A stretch of DNA of 64,000 bases from Coriaria nepalensis (lineage: Eukaryota > Streptophyta > Magnoliopsida > Cucurbitales > Coriariaceae), in assembly GCA_027186245.1 (NCBI GenBank), contig CP114493.1:9989501-10053500 (forward strand), given 5' to 3'. Positions 33,970 to 45,780 of the stretch are shown here, in pieces (the stretch's first letter is position 1; every line of letters begins with the position of its first letter). The position numbers were made by a program, and so were the translations under genes. A model generated the notes under the pieces. That model saw nothing but the letters and a program-made list of their open reading frames with translations. It was not told where the DNA came from and made no database searches.

Positions 33970-36732
33970 CTATCTTCTCTTGACTGACAGAGCTCCACCT
34001 CGAAGCCGAATCCGTCTACGCCGATCTTTCAACATGGAAATTCGACTCTCAGCGTTACAGATACAACCAGGAAGAGGATTTGCATAAAAATTCTCCTCTA
34101 CCCTTGGAAACTGTGCTTCCTGTCTAAGATACGGACCTCCTAGTCTATCTGAATGCAAACTCTTTACTTCTGAAGCAAATCCTCTCCATGAAATGGCACC
34201 CTCATCCAACTCATCAATCAATCTCACAATATTCTGCCTGAAAACAAAAAACATAAACACATCCTAATTGAGCAAATTCCAAACCCAGAATCAACTTTCA
34301 ACAAACCCAAGGAAATGCACAAACAAACCTGTCGGGACTGATAGTTTTCCGGAAGCCTTCTACCCTTCTATGCCCTTGAACAGCCTTGGCCATATTTCCA
34401 TCATAAGTGTAAGCGAACACATCGCTCTCAAGCGCAACAATATAATCCAATGCAGCGAGCCGATTCTGATAAGCCTTAAAGGGTTCCAACTCATTCTTTG
34501 TAGCAAGTTTATTATGTGAATACACATTTGGGTACTCTAACCGAAAATCATTCATGCTATTGCTTCCGTAAATCTCCCCTGCAACTATGTAAATAGTTGT
34601 AGTTGAAGGGTATCCCATGGCCTTAAGGAACACGGCTGCTTCTCTAGGAGTAAGAGGGCATCCTCCTTGGATCCTTCGTTCTTTACTATCTATCTCTTTC
34701 TCCTTCCAATGACTGACGCTATATCTCATATTCTGGAGCTGATCGGATTCATTTTGGGTGAGGTTGTGATCACATCCAGTGAATGCTAGCATGTCTTTTT
34801 CATATCTCAAATGGAGAGCGACATAGGGCTCTCCATCTTTTCTTAGTCTATCAACTAATACTTTCCCAAGATCCTCAATTTCTGGAGTGTAGCGGAGCGC
34901 CTCGTAATTTGCACGGCATCTGAGCTTTTGGATGGAGGAGGGAAGATTGTTGTTTGCAAGGCGAGAATCTGTGTGGGTAAATGCTATCACTTTATGCCGT
35001 TTTAGTAGTCGAAAAACCTCCCCTCTGTAATAACTAGCCTGCATAAGAATCTGGATTAGCGAAATAAAAATATTGTACCTGAGTTGGAAAATGTGGTTAA
35101 GGAATTCATAGATAGAGAGACAGTTGTTAAACTATGAACCTTGGACCAGGAAACAGGGGCCTTTTCAAGGGGTGTCACATTTGCGTAGCGAGGAGGTAAG
35201 GACCTGACGATTTTTATATCGCCCTTCAGAACTTGAACGAAGCGCTTCCAGTCGAAAATATCTTCAAAATTGCTGCATTTGAGGATTGAATAATATTGTT
35301 TTATACAAGGGGAACACTCCTAGCTAGGAAACTAAATCAGAAAGATGACTGAGAAGTGTGAAATGATACCTCGGGTCAGTCCAATACGATTCGTGATCAA
35401 GAGAAGGAAGAACAAGAGTTGCATTCATTATCTTAGCAACAGCAACCATATCACATATCTGTATGTGCATTGCTAGTTTAGCTTGAAATACTCGAGATCA
35501 CTATTCTGGATGAGACATTACTATAAGATAAAGGTAATAGAGGTCTTACTCCTGTTCTCATTTGATTCAATCCACCATTGGCATGAACAATTAGATAATA
35601 ACCATTTGATTTTGTAGCCGCTCCTATGGAAAATAAAATAAACTCGAGAAAATCAGTAAAATGTTCCTGAACACGTTCCTATAAGTGTTCGACGAAATTC
35701 TGATTCTAAAAATAGTAAGACGTACTTGTTCGATTCTTGGGTCCAGCAGTGCATTTGTACAAATTGTGGCTGTTCGGTTTAGCCCATATTTCAGGTGTCT
35801 GAAACGAAGGAAAGAAAAAGAGAAACAGAGATCACGAGCCAAGTAAAAATGAATCTCTCGTGATATTGGGCGAAGCTGTTCTCATAGCCAAGGATTTTGG
35901 ATTGGAGTCAACTAATAAACTAAAAGCAATTTGGTCAGAGCAATCTTCCCAGAATCCAAATCAAACTTTGGCACCCACTTGTTGGACAAGTCAGAAATCC
36001 AGAAAGATTAGGGGGGGGGGGGGGGGCGGAAACAGACCACTCAAAACGGCAAGAATAGCAGTCAAAGTTAATTTATCGGCAACCTAACGCCGGGTGAAAT
36101 AGTTAAAAAATGGAAGACACGGGTCAAAAACACCTAATATATGTTCTTAGCTTTTTTCAATGTCAAGAATTTTCCCTATTTTTTTATTCTCATTTCAGAA
36201 AATTTTATCGGCAACCAAACAATGGAAGGGAGAAAATAACACTTACAGACCACTTCTCAAGAACGCGTCGAGGAATGGAGCCCTCGTTCTCGGTAACAGC
36301 CCTCTGCGCCATTGTCCAATCATCTTGAAAAGTCTGCAGCATCAACAACCCATTCTCTCCTCTCTTCCCTTCAACCTCAACGGAACTGTTCAGAAACGAG
36401 ACCTTCAAAAACACCGTCGTAACTACCATCAAAATCAACGCGCCAAAAATACTACGGCCTACGTTTTTCCCGGATCTCAACGGATGCACCACCACGGCCG
36501 TCGATTGACACCCTTCTTTAAACCTACGAAGTTGGGGATTCCTACTGGCCAGGTGGTGCCCGTGGTCGGAGTCAGAATTAGAAATCCTCTGACTGTCCTC
36601 TTCATCGGAGACTAACGGGTTTTCCTGTCGATTCTCAACATCCACTACGTCCCCAACACGTCGTCGGGTCTTAGTGGTCCCGACGTGTATTTCGGTCACG
36701 TTGCCGGGATTACTAACGCTGCCGGACGACAT
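33970..36732 (-). CDS. O-fucosyltransferase family protein (GT106)
   Basis: Seven exons in transcript order: 36732-36247, 35798-35726, 35623-35550, 35458-35370, 35272-35140, 35038-34329 and 34237-33970, for 610 residues. It is a type II Golgi glycosyltransferase: a Ser/Asp-rich cytosolic head, a membrane anchor at about 89-107 ([20 protein letters not shown]), and the plant O-FucT domain with [69 protein letters not shown] and [13 protein letters not shown]. The GT106 family includes rhamnogalacturonan I rhamnosyltransferases and mannan-related enzymes; the donor sugar here is unknown. An in-frame ATG 72 bases upstream (36804) would add a hydrophobic MCRLSAAFFCFRFCFLL, so the start is not certain. 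Position fits At2g37980/At3g54100. Confidence 0.92.
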
Positions 36733-38651
36733 CGTCGGACGGTGAATGGTTTTTAAAAGAAAACAAAATCGGAAGCAAAAAAAGGCAGCGGAGAGGCGAC
36801 ACAAAAAAACAGAGGAGATGAGAGAGAAAGAAACCGCCCCGTTTTGGGTTTCCGACTCGTTTTTTTGGCTGTCACGTGTGTTTATATATAAACTATAGTT
36901 GCTCGTGACTTTTTCAAAATGACGATAATATCCCTTTTAATATAATAGGAAATTCAGGTGGTGACTCTTATATTGGTCAATCTTCAATGACTTATTTTGT
37001 ATTATTATTATTTTCGGTGCCTTTTTTTAATATCTCATTAGTCGTTAATTAAGCATTAATAGAACTGTTTAGGTGTTCGACCACATATATAAATATTTGA
37101 ACACATAATTTCTTATTAAAATTCAGGTTCATAAATTTTCATTAAAATTAATATTAAAATTAATATTTTTTTTCATTAAATTATTATATCTTTTTATGAA
37201 AAATATTCAAATTATATCTAATTAATTTATTAATCTATAATAAACAAATTAGACATGAAGGTCGAAGACACAATAAGTTGAGGGCAAGTGACTTCAAACT
37301 TCGCTTGCCTTTTATATATAATTGAGATTGATTAATATATTAATATCGATTATCTAAAAATGTATCTTAAATCATTGTATTTAATAACATACAATATAAA
37401 CACATGTACTTAATTAGGTTTCCACTTTCCAATTGATACACATACGATATAAACACATGTACCGACGCAAACAAATATTGACGTCATATATATATGTAAC
37501 ATTATTTTTGTTCCATTTAGATGTGACAAATTTTAGTATTTTATGTGAATTAGTATAAGGTGTGGATAGAGGTTACCGTATTGACTAAAGTTACTTGCAT
37601 ATGGGTTCAAATTCAATCCAACATTTTGTTGTTCCTCTTTTCACTTTTCCGATTCTAATTTTGTGCACTGTTATCAGATGAAATCACGGTTAGGGATTCC
37701 ATAAATTACTATTTTGTAGTAATAATACTTTGATTATGTAACTCTCAAGTCTCATATTTTTCCACTGGTTTGTTTATCTAATGTCATGTTTACAAGTATC
37801 CACTACAAGAAAGCAAAAGAGTTATTTCTAAGCAAGTATCTAATCATGTGTTGTTAGCGGTTGTAGTCACTTAATTATTGTTAATAATAAGACATTTTTA
37901 GCCAGCAGTGAATCTCACACTAAATCTCATTATCTCTTCTTAAATAAGGGTCAAGTGTTGTACTCCATTTCATAAGATAATTTCTTAAAGTCTGACTCTA
38001 TTGCTCTCCACTTTACACGTATTTCATTTTAATCAGTTCATAGGCTCGAAGTTGAGAGCCGGTGCCGGTGATGTGGATGCTGACTAAAATTCCATTTCCA
38101 ATTTTATTGCGTCGTCCACCGCGTTGGCGCCTTCTTTGGGCTCATCATGAAGAATCCGACCGTTGCATCCCATTTTTCAAACTTTAGCTGTGTATTAGTG
38201 TGTAGGGGGCGATGACGAGTGGTGAGATACCATTTTCATTGTCAATTTGTCGTAATTCACGTATGTACGGTAACTCTGCGTCTTCCGCCTCGCGCCGTCC
38301 CAGTTCATAAATGGCATTATGATCAAGGATACAATTATGTGTCCTAAAGTGGTTCCTTAATTAAGGGATTTGTCGATGCGCTGTTGACAGTTGTCCAAGA
38401 TTTAATCATTGCAGCATGATGCTACTGGTTTTGGGCCTACACGCTAATGCGGTGAGCATAAATCCAATACGAATCGTGACGTGTGAACGTATGATTTGTG
38501 GACAGAAGTTGAACCAGGGCAGTGGAAGCCCACTAACCAAACCCCACAACACGGGAATTGAGTTCAACGCTAGACGGTTTGACTAACGTATTTGGAACCT
38601 TCTTCGAAAAGCGCGGTGATCCTCCAACGCTTACGAGCTGGCGGTGTCCTC
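36733..38651. other. AT-rich intergenic DNA
   Basis: Promoter of the GT106 gene on the left, then a long AT-rich stretch. No conserved coding sequence, tRNA or intact transposon was recognised on either strand. Confidence 0.45.
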
Positions 38652-38791
38652 TGGGCCTTTACTAATGGGCTTCAAAGTTAGCCCACTAATGGATTTATGG
38701 GCTGCGCGGCAAACTTATGGTTATGGCGCGTTTTGGTACCGAAATGAATTTTCAGTCTCTCGTCTTTGCCTCTACAGTGCAACTAGGGTTT
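38652..38791 (+). promoter_or_regulatory. ribosomal-protein-type promoter: site II motifs and telo-box
   Basis: Four TGGGCY or complementary motifs occur in about 50 bases (38652-38657, 38666-38671, 38680-38685, 38698-38703), followed by a telo-box (TAGGGTTT, 38784-38791) 23 bases before the ATG at 38814. This pairing is the known signature of plant ribosomal protein promoters, bound by TCP and telo-box factors. It shows that the broken eL33 copy came with its own promoter and may still be transcribed. Confidence 0.65.
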
Positions 38792-38813
38792 ACAGAACAG
38801 AAGCACCACGAAG

Positions 38814-39384
38814 ATGGTTAAGGGTAGTAAGGGAGAGCGTGTCGGTATCGTTTCCTTATCCGAGGATCTATACATCTTCACGTACATTGGATCTCTCATG
38901 GATTATCATCCTCTTATCGCAAACTATACGTTCGAGGAACCGTTCTTGGATATAAGAGGTAAAGAAATGCGAAGTCTCTTCTCATTCTTATTCACCTGGT
39001 GGTGAAGTGATTAGGGACTGTTGATTTCCAGATCGAATTCGAACCAGTATTCAAACAACTCGCTCATTCAGATAGAAGGCGTGAACACGAAGGAGGAGGT
39101 GGCGTGGTACGCTGGAAAGCGGATGGCATATATCTACAAGGCTAATGTGAAGAAGAATGGGTCCCATTACCGCTGCATTTGGGGCAACGTTGTGAGACCC
39201 CAACAGTGGTATAGTTAGGGAAAAGTTTACGTCTAACCTCCCTCCCAAATCCATGGTAGTATAAGCTTGTATATTCGTCGTGTTTTGTTAGGTATATGAA
39301 GATTTGATTTGTTTGCTAATTTGCATTTTTGATATGGAACAGGGAGATAGGGTTAGAGTCTTTATGTACGCCAGCAACATTTGA
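38814..39384 (+). pseudogene. ribosomal protein eL33 (L35a) pseudogene, intron-containing
   Basis: All parts of a plant eL33 are present in order: MVKGSKGERV (38814), LYVRGTVLGYKR (38924-38959), [20 protein letters not shown] through [12 protein letters not shown] (39032-39208), [17 protein letters not shown], and GDRVRVFMYASNI ending at TGA 39382-39384. Introns are retained, so it is a duplicated rather than retroposed copy. Lesions: at exon 1 the expected AG/GTATCG reads GTCGGTATCG, a one-base loss; the first acceptor reads CGCAA before ACTATACG instead of CAG; and after RP, five bases of HGN are missing, shifting the frame. Without repair of these, only a short N-terminal peptide could be made. 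Confidence 0.87.
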
Positions 39385-41169
39385 GGCATGATCTTAATCT
39401 TTTCAGAATGGTTAGTTTAAGGTTCTAATTTCTTAGTAATTCAAAACAAAATTTCAACCTCTAATTCATGAAAATGTAATTAATATAGCTTTCAATATTG
39501 CACATCGAATTGTATTGTCAATGAATCAAAAGTACTATTGATTCCCACCATGCTTGCTTGTTATTCAACCAAGGATATGTCATATGAATTATGGTCGTCT
39601 TGCATGAGTAGTTGTCTGGTAATGGAAATTGATACCTTGTTCTACGTTTGCAATGGAGATTTATATGGGTTTGATGTTTAGGTTCTAACTTCTGTATTCA
39701 CTTGCCCATTGCTGATGAATAGAACATTCATGTTTAAGGGCAATTTACTTCTAGCTCTAGTCATACCTATCAACCTGTTAAGGAGAAGGTCTCTTTTCAT
39801 ATTATTTTGAATGCTTATCATGTTGCATTTACTAAGTGCCACCCCTACCCTTGATCTGATTGTTACCTTAAACAATTCAACCTCTCCTTCGCAGGATGTA
39901 CTGGATGCATAGTTGTTGAAGACATGGTATGAGAAATTGAAAGGCAAATCTTCAATTTGATTGTTACTCGGTTCCTCCGTTTGATTCTTGAACTTTTGAT
40001 ATTGCATTGGTCACAGATTTCATTGTACTAGATAGAATTCTTGGCAACAGTGCCTCTTGTATGGCTTCTGACACCTTTTTGATGGTACGAAGGAATTTAT
40101 GAATGGATGTTTGGAAGATGGTTTAACTTGTTTATTACCATTTGACTGGCTTCATCCGACCAATTTCGTATGATGATATACTATGGAGTACAGATGCTCG
40201 GACCTGATTCTCTGTCGTAAATTGTCCTAGGCCTTTTTGTTTACATTGAAAAGGGATGCTGTAAGGGCCCAGAAATCATGTTCCTGATGGGTTAATCGAT
40301 TGTATCAAGTTGGTCGAAGGATATATGCAAAAAGCAAATAAGGCAGACTCATGGAGTGGTAGGTGAAGATTAATGTGATGCCCATTCTTCCCCTTATTTT
40401 GATAACATCATTAGGATTGGAGTAATCTGTCTAGTAGATTTTTCTAAGGTTAGTGCTGTTATTAATTACCTCATAAGATTATGATAATCCACTTCTCAGC
40501 CGAACGGTCTTCTTCACTTTAAGGCCTTTTCAGAGAGAGTAAAGCAGAGGGGGGCATGACTCAAAACTCCACCACAGTGCGTGTGTAAGAGGATGCACGA
40601 CGCAACTAGTTATCACGAATCTGAATATAATTGGCTCGTTCAATAATGCAAGTGGGCCCATTCAGAAATCCATAAACCCAAAAAAAAAAATATAATAATA
40701 ATATTAATAATCAACGATGCTTTACCAATTTATTTTAATATTAATAATCAATAATACTTTACTAATTTATTTTAAATTCGGATAAATTCGATCCTAAGTA
40801 GCATACCATTGTCTTTTGAGAGCCTGAAGAAGGTTTCCAAACGAAGATGGCAAACGCCAAACGGATAATTAAGACGCACGCTTTCCCAGATCAGGGACGC
40901 TCTTTTTAATATCCAGCCAAGAGACACCATAATAAGTAATTAACAATTTCTTTTCCTTTTTACTGGAATAAAATAATAATTTCATAGATATACAGCGCTT
41001 CTCATCAACTTCCTCTCTGTATTTTTCAAGCGCAAGCGCAAACACAAAACTGTTCCTCGGAATTTCTCTTTCAGATCATTTCTTTCTCACAGGTACTTCT
41101 CTCTCTCTCTGGTCGAATTCAGGATTTTTGTCTGCTTCTTACCGGAATATTTTCGTTGTTTACAAAGTT
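39385..41169. other. intergenic DNA and leader of uncoupling protein gene
   Basis: No gene was recognised in 39385-40900. From about 40980 a leader for the gene at 41170 is likely, with a probable 5' UTR intron starting at CACAG/GTACTT near 41094, followed by (CT)n. An AT-rich repeat of ATAATATTAATAATCAA occurs twice at about 40699 and 40738. Confidence 0.45.
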
Positions 41170-42883
41170 ATGGTGGGAGATAGCAGGACTAAATCTGACA
41201 TATCTTTCGCCGGCACTTTCGCCAGCAGTGCCTTCGCTGCTTGTTTTGCTGAGGTAACTAACCTAACCCCTCCTATCGATCCATGATTCTAACCATGTTT
41301 TGCATTGCTAAGCCGATCGGGCACTTTACAAAGTTATAAGACATTACTACTTTGATGCAGATATGTACAATTCCCTTGGACACTGCCAAGGTTCGGCTTC
41401 AACTTCAAAAGAAAGCTGTAGAAGGGGATTCAATAACTTTACCAAAATACAGGGGCATGCTTGGAACAGTTGCTACCATAGCTAGGGAAGAGGGTTTAGC
41501 ATCTCTCTGGAAAGGAATTGTTCCGGGTTTACATCGTCAATGCCTCTTTGGAGGTTTAAGGATCGGATTGTACGAACCTGTGCGTTTTCGTCTCCCTTTC
41601 CTTTCCTCCCATCAACTTGTATCAATTCTACAATGCTAGTATGTAAAATTTGGAATTCTTATGACAGGTTAGGAATTTATATGTGGGCAAGGACTTTGTT
41701 GGGGATGTTCCATTATCGAAGAAGATACTTGCTGGACTCACAACTGGTAAGTTTGTAAATAACCAATGGGTTCAGAATCACTGTTTAACGTCCGGAATTT
41801 ATACTTGTGCTTTTGATATAAGCGAATGTTGCATGTATGATAAATAGGTGCTCTAGGAATCATCGTGGCAAATCCTACTGATCTTGTAAAAGTCAGGCTT
41901 CAATCTGAAGGGAAGTTACCTGCTGGTGTGCCAAGACGCTATTCCGGGGCATTAAATGCTTATTCTACAATAGTCAGACAGGTTATCTTCCTACTATTAT
42001 TGTAACTAGAAAAGAAAGAGGCCTCTTTTCATTACAACTTCTCTTTCTGTGAACTGTTATGTGATGTGTAGGAAGGAGTAGGGGCTCTATGGACTGGACT
42101 TGGACCAAATGTAGCAAGAAATGCAATTATAAATGCTGCTGAACTAGCCAGCTATGATCAAGTGAAAGAAGTACATATATAGAACAACTCAACTGATCTA
42201 GCCAGCTAAGTAATTTGTTTATATGCTGTTTTAGTGTTTCTTATCGTTTTATTTATTTTTTTATTGCAGACAATTTTGAAAATTCCTGGATTCACAGATA
42301 ATGTGTTCACTCATCTGCTTTCTGGTTTGGGGGCTGGTTTTGTTGCTGTCTGTATTGGCTCACCGGTTGATGTGGTAATATATCTATATTCATGCTTGAA
42401 CAATTCCCTCGTTTTATTCTGAAATTTCTGGTTTCGTGGATAACTTTTAAATTTTATTTTCTGTTTCTGCAGGTCAAGTCAAGAATGATGGGGGATTCGG
42501 CTTACAAAAACACTCTTGATTGTTTCATCAGGACTTTGAAAAATGAGGTATGTTGCCATAGCATCTGAAAAACTATATGGACAACTAAGGCTCCTAAAGA
42601 AGGATAGCTTCATATTTAGACCTATTGGAATTTGGTAGGGACCTTTTGCCTTTTATAAGGGGTTCATTCCCAATTTTGGACGGCTTGGATCCTGGAATGT
42701 GATCATGTTTCTTACCTTAGAGCAGGTATTTTTGTCTTTCATCTAGTGACCCTTTACTCCAGCCTGATCTTAATGGTTATGCCTTCTTATGTATATATTA
42801 TCAATGTTTGGAATTCTTGAAAGCTATTTTCTCCGTTCGTCTGACAGGCCAAAAAATTCGTCAGGAGTATCGAATCATCTTGA
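41170..42883 (+). CDS. UCP1: mitochondrial uncoupling protein (plant UCP1/PUMP type)
   Basis: Nine exons, 41170-41253, 41361-41579, 41668-41746, 41848-41981, 42072-42170, 42270-42374, 42473-42547, 42639-42725 and 42848-42883, give 305 residues, the size of Arabidopsis UCP1. This inner-membrane carrier has the three mitochondrial-carrier repeats, each with a P-x-D/E-x2-K/R signature: [34 protein letters not shown] and [39 protein letters not shown] is diagnostic of UCPs. It carries out proton leak and/or aspartate-glutamate and dicarboxylate exchange (published activities of plant UCPs). The start [20 protein letters not shown] aligns with the family start. Position fits At3g54110. Confidence 0.96.
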
Positions 42884-43717
42884 GCTCGTGGAGAGAATCA
42901 ATCCTTTTTTGTTACAAAGGCTAGTCCCTCCATTGACAATATAGTAGTCTCTTTTTTGTTTCTTTTCTATTTTCTTAGGGAAATAACAAGTGGTCACAGG
43001 TGTCTTCTGCTTTCTTTCATCTCAGATGTTAGCAATTCAAATAAGTCCAGGCAAACAATACAAAATAATTTTTTCTTTTTTCTTTTCCTGGAAGAAAGGT
43101 TCTTCCACACTTTGAATCTTTGGAATAATGGTCCATTTATTTCTGGTTCAAATTCATGTAATTCATTCAGTATTTGATTACAGAAGCAATCTGTTAAACC
43201 TTTCAGTAACAGCTCCTCGTACCATTTATCTTCAAAAGTCTAGTAGTACACACAGCTTGAACTTAGTAAATCCAGGCATTTTGGTTGTCAAAAGCTTAAG
43301 GGGCATTTCATTACTAAACATGGTAACCATCATAGATGTAAGAGATAACAAACAGCATGGTTTTTCTGTTCTGTCATATTTTTGGTCCCCAGAAAAGAAA
43401 AAAAAAATTACAATTGTATACTCGAAAGGATTCGCCAGTTGAAGCCATCTCTCATATTATTGCGTCCCAATTGGACACTTGCGCTCCCTAGAGATCCCTT
43501 TGAATCATGGACTCAAATAAGAAAAAGTAGGCCTCGACCACAATCTCACAGCCAAAAACGATGAACCAAACAAGGTATTGGAAACGTAAAATCTGGCATA
43601 AAGACTTTACACAAGTGTCATTATACCCTCTACTCCATTCTTATCCTTGCCTTCCAATTCCATTCTCATAACAATTATCAACTAACTAGCTCAAATCCGT
43701 ACAAACCATTATCCTTT
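42884..43717. other. convergent intergenic region
   Basis: Between the 3' ends of the uncoupling-protein and Josephin genes. It should hold both 3' UTRs. Frames at 42956-43564 show no similarity I recognise. Confidence 0.4.
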
Positions 43718-45146
43718 TCACGCATTTTCGCCGGTAGTGTTTTTATTCTCATTTTCTCTAGTGGGTGGGGTAGCATTTCCCTCGGAAGAGTTTTTGTTCT
43801 CATTTTCATTTGTGGGGGTAGTAACTTCTGCGCTGGTTGTGGCTGGGGAAGGATCCATTAGGCTCGCAGCAATTGCAGCCTTCAAGTCTTCATCTTCCAT
43901 GTCAGATAGAGTTCCCGTTTCTTCGGATGAAAGTAGAAAATCAGAATTCTCTTTAGCCGGAATGATTCTTCCTGGTGGAGCCTGTGTTAGGTTGCATGAT
44001 TTAGTAATTTTCTCAGCATCTTCGGGCAAAAACCACTGGCCATAAACATTGGATTCTTCAGAGGATGAGATGGGAAACTCTTTCGGGAAGTTACCCTTCA
44101 CCAGGAATATGCTCCAGCCAAAGCCTTTTAGAGAGTCCAAATAGGCTGAGAGATAGAATTTTGAGAGATGCTGTGGGGCTGCATAGAGACTGTCGAAATT
44201 ATACCACTCGCCATTTACTTTTCTGATACAGAACCAGTGGTCTTGCAAATGACATATAAATGCATTTTCGAGCTCTGGATCAATTTGCGCAGGCTCGGCA
44301 AGGGGAGAGTCAAGAGGGATGACTTGGAGATCCCAGACCTCTAAAGCCTTTTGTAACACCTGTGCAGGTAAACACTACCCAGATTCAGTGACATTTGAAA
44401 ACACATTTCATCCGGACTAAAATAAAATAGAATGAAAATGATAAATGAGGTGAGAAACTGAAACTCTATGCTAAATTTAAAAACTTTAACAATCATATGA
44501 TTTTCATGGCTTGCTCATCACTTAACGACGAGAAAGGAAAACTTCAGCAAACCCTACCGCATCCAAAGGTTTCTATTCAAACACCCACTGACTAAATTTT
44601 ACTATAACATGGCTTTATCAAATGGAAACCAGCAAAATCTCAATATTATTATGTCTTCATGCCGAAACGAGATTGGGAATGAAATGCAATAGGCTCCAGA
44701 TTTCTCTTCCTTCACTCCACATACTCAGCAACCAAATATAAACAATTAAAAGCTTTGAATTTGTAGCCCCCCTTAACATGTAGTCTTTTCCCGATCATCT
44801 AACTCAGATGGAGCGAATGGCCTAAGCTTCGCCTTTTCTTCCCTCAATTTAGAAACAGAACATATGGCTAAGAAAAGTAAAACAAGTATTGCACAACCAA
44901 TCAAACCTGGATACTGAAATCTCCGTCCAAAGAGACGTTGTGAGACTCCTCTGCAAGGAAATCGCCGGTGGTAGCTCCTCCTATCATCATCTGCCGTTCC
45001 GTTCGATCGAGATCTGATGCCAGCGCCGCCAAATCGAATTCCGAGAAGAACGGGCCCTGCAACACCGTATTCACACAGTGCACCGCACAGAGCTTCGACT
45101 CCTGTACTTCGTGGTACAGCATCCCGCCATTGCTCGCTCCTTCCAT
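43718..45146 (-). CDS. Josephin-domain deubiquitinase, ataxin-3 homologue
   Basis: Two exons, 45146-44907 and 44359-43718, give 293 residues. The Josephin domain fills about 1-190, with catalytic Cys20 (VQESKLCAVHCVNTVLQGPF), His121 (HLQDHWFCIRK) and Asn134 (GEWYNFDS), the equivalents of C14, H119 and N134 of human ataxin-3. Downstream is a ubiquitin-interacting motif, EDEDLKAAIAASLMD, at about 236-250. The tail ends in a Glu/Asn-rich imperfect duplication (TPTNENENKNSSEGN, then TPPTRENENKNTTGEN). By family it trims ubiquitin chains. There is no polyglutamine tract. Position fits At3g54130. Confidence 0.95.
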
Positions 45147-45780
45147 TACCGATTTCCTCTGAAAATAAGGCAAAGAACAACACAAATCCAAGGGGAGGAA
45201 CCCTAGAATCTTTTCTGGCTGTATCTGTCGCTTTCTCTGCGTTCGATTTTCAAGTCGAGAAGATGTAGGAAGAGAAATGAAAAATTATTTCCGATTTTTT
45301 CTTTTTATATCTTTTTCCTTCAGTTTCCTGCTTCGCGTGGACGTTATAACTATAACAGTCAGCACGTGCATAGTAACATTTACGCGTGTGAAGTCCGGCC
45401 TGATCATTTAGGCATATATATATTTATTTATTATTTATTATTTTTTTAATTTATTCCCGGAAGTATTCAGATTAATTTATCGGTATAGTTTATTTAATGC
45501 ACCGAAAAGTGCTGTAAAGAAATTTAATCTGGATTAATTATGCTTAATTATGCAAGAAATATAGATTAAGATAGAAAAATACATTTTGTGTTGGAGAATC
45601 TCAGTTCGGACACAAAGTGAAAACCTGAAAGATTCGATCCTGTTCATTATGAGAATCTCAATCTGGAGGGTAACAATGTGAAAACCACTTCTGCATATTC
45701 TACCTACGTTCCTTTGAAGAAGAATACATATTCATTCCCTGTACCTTTCCTTCACAGTTCACTCCAAGGGCATAGGGTTA
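45147..45780. other. intergenic DNA between two deubiquitinase genes
   Basis: The Josephin promoter and the 3' flank of the OTU gene, both on the minus strand. AT-rich, with no further feature recognised. Confidence 0.4.

Noticed and set aside
38844..38923. U12-type intron in the eL33 copy, because the donor region resembles GTATCNTT and the end reads AC
   Set aside because: A decayed normal intron explains it better: one base lost at the donor side and CAG changed to CAA at the acceptor, in a copy that also has a five-base frameshift.
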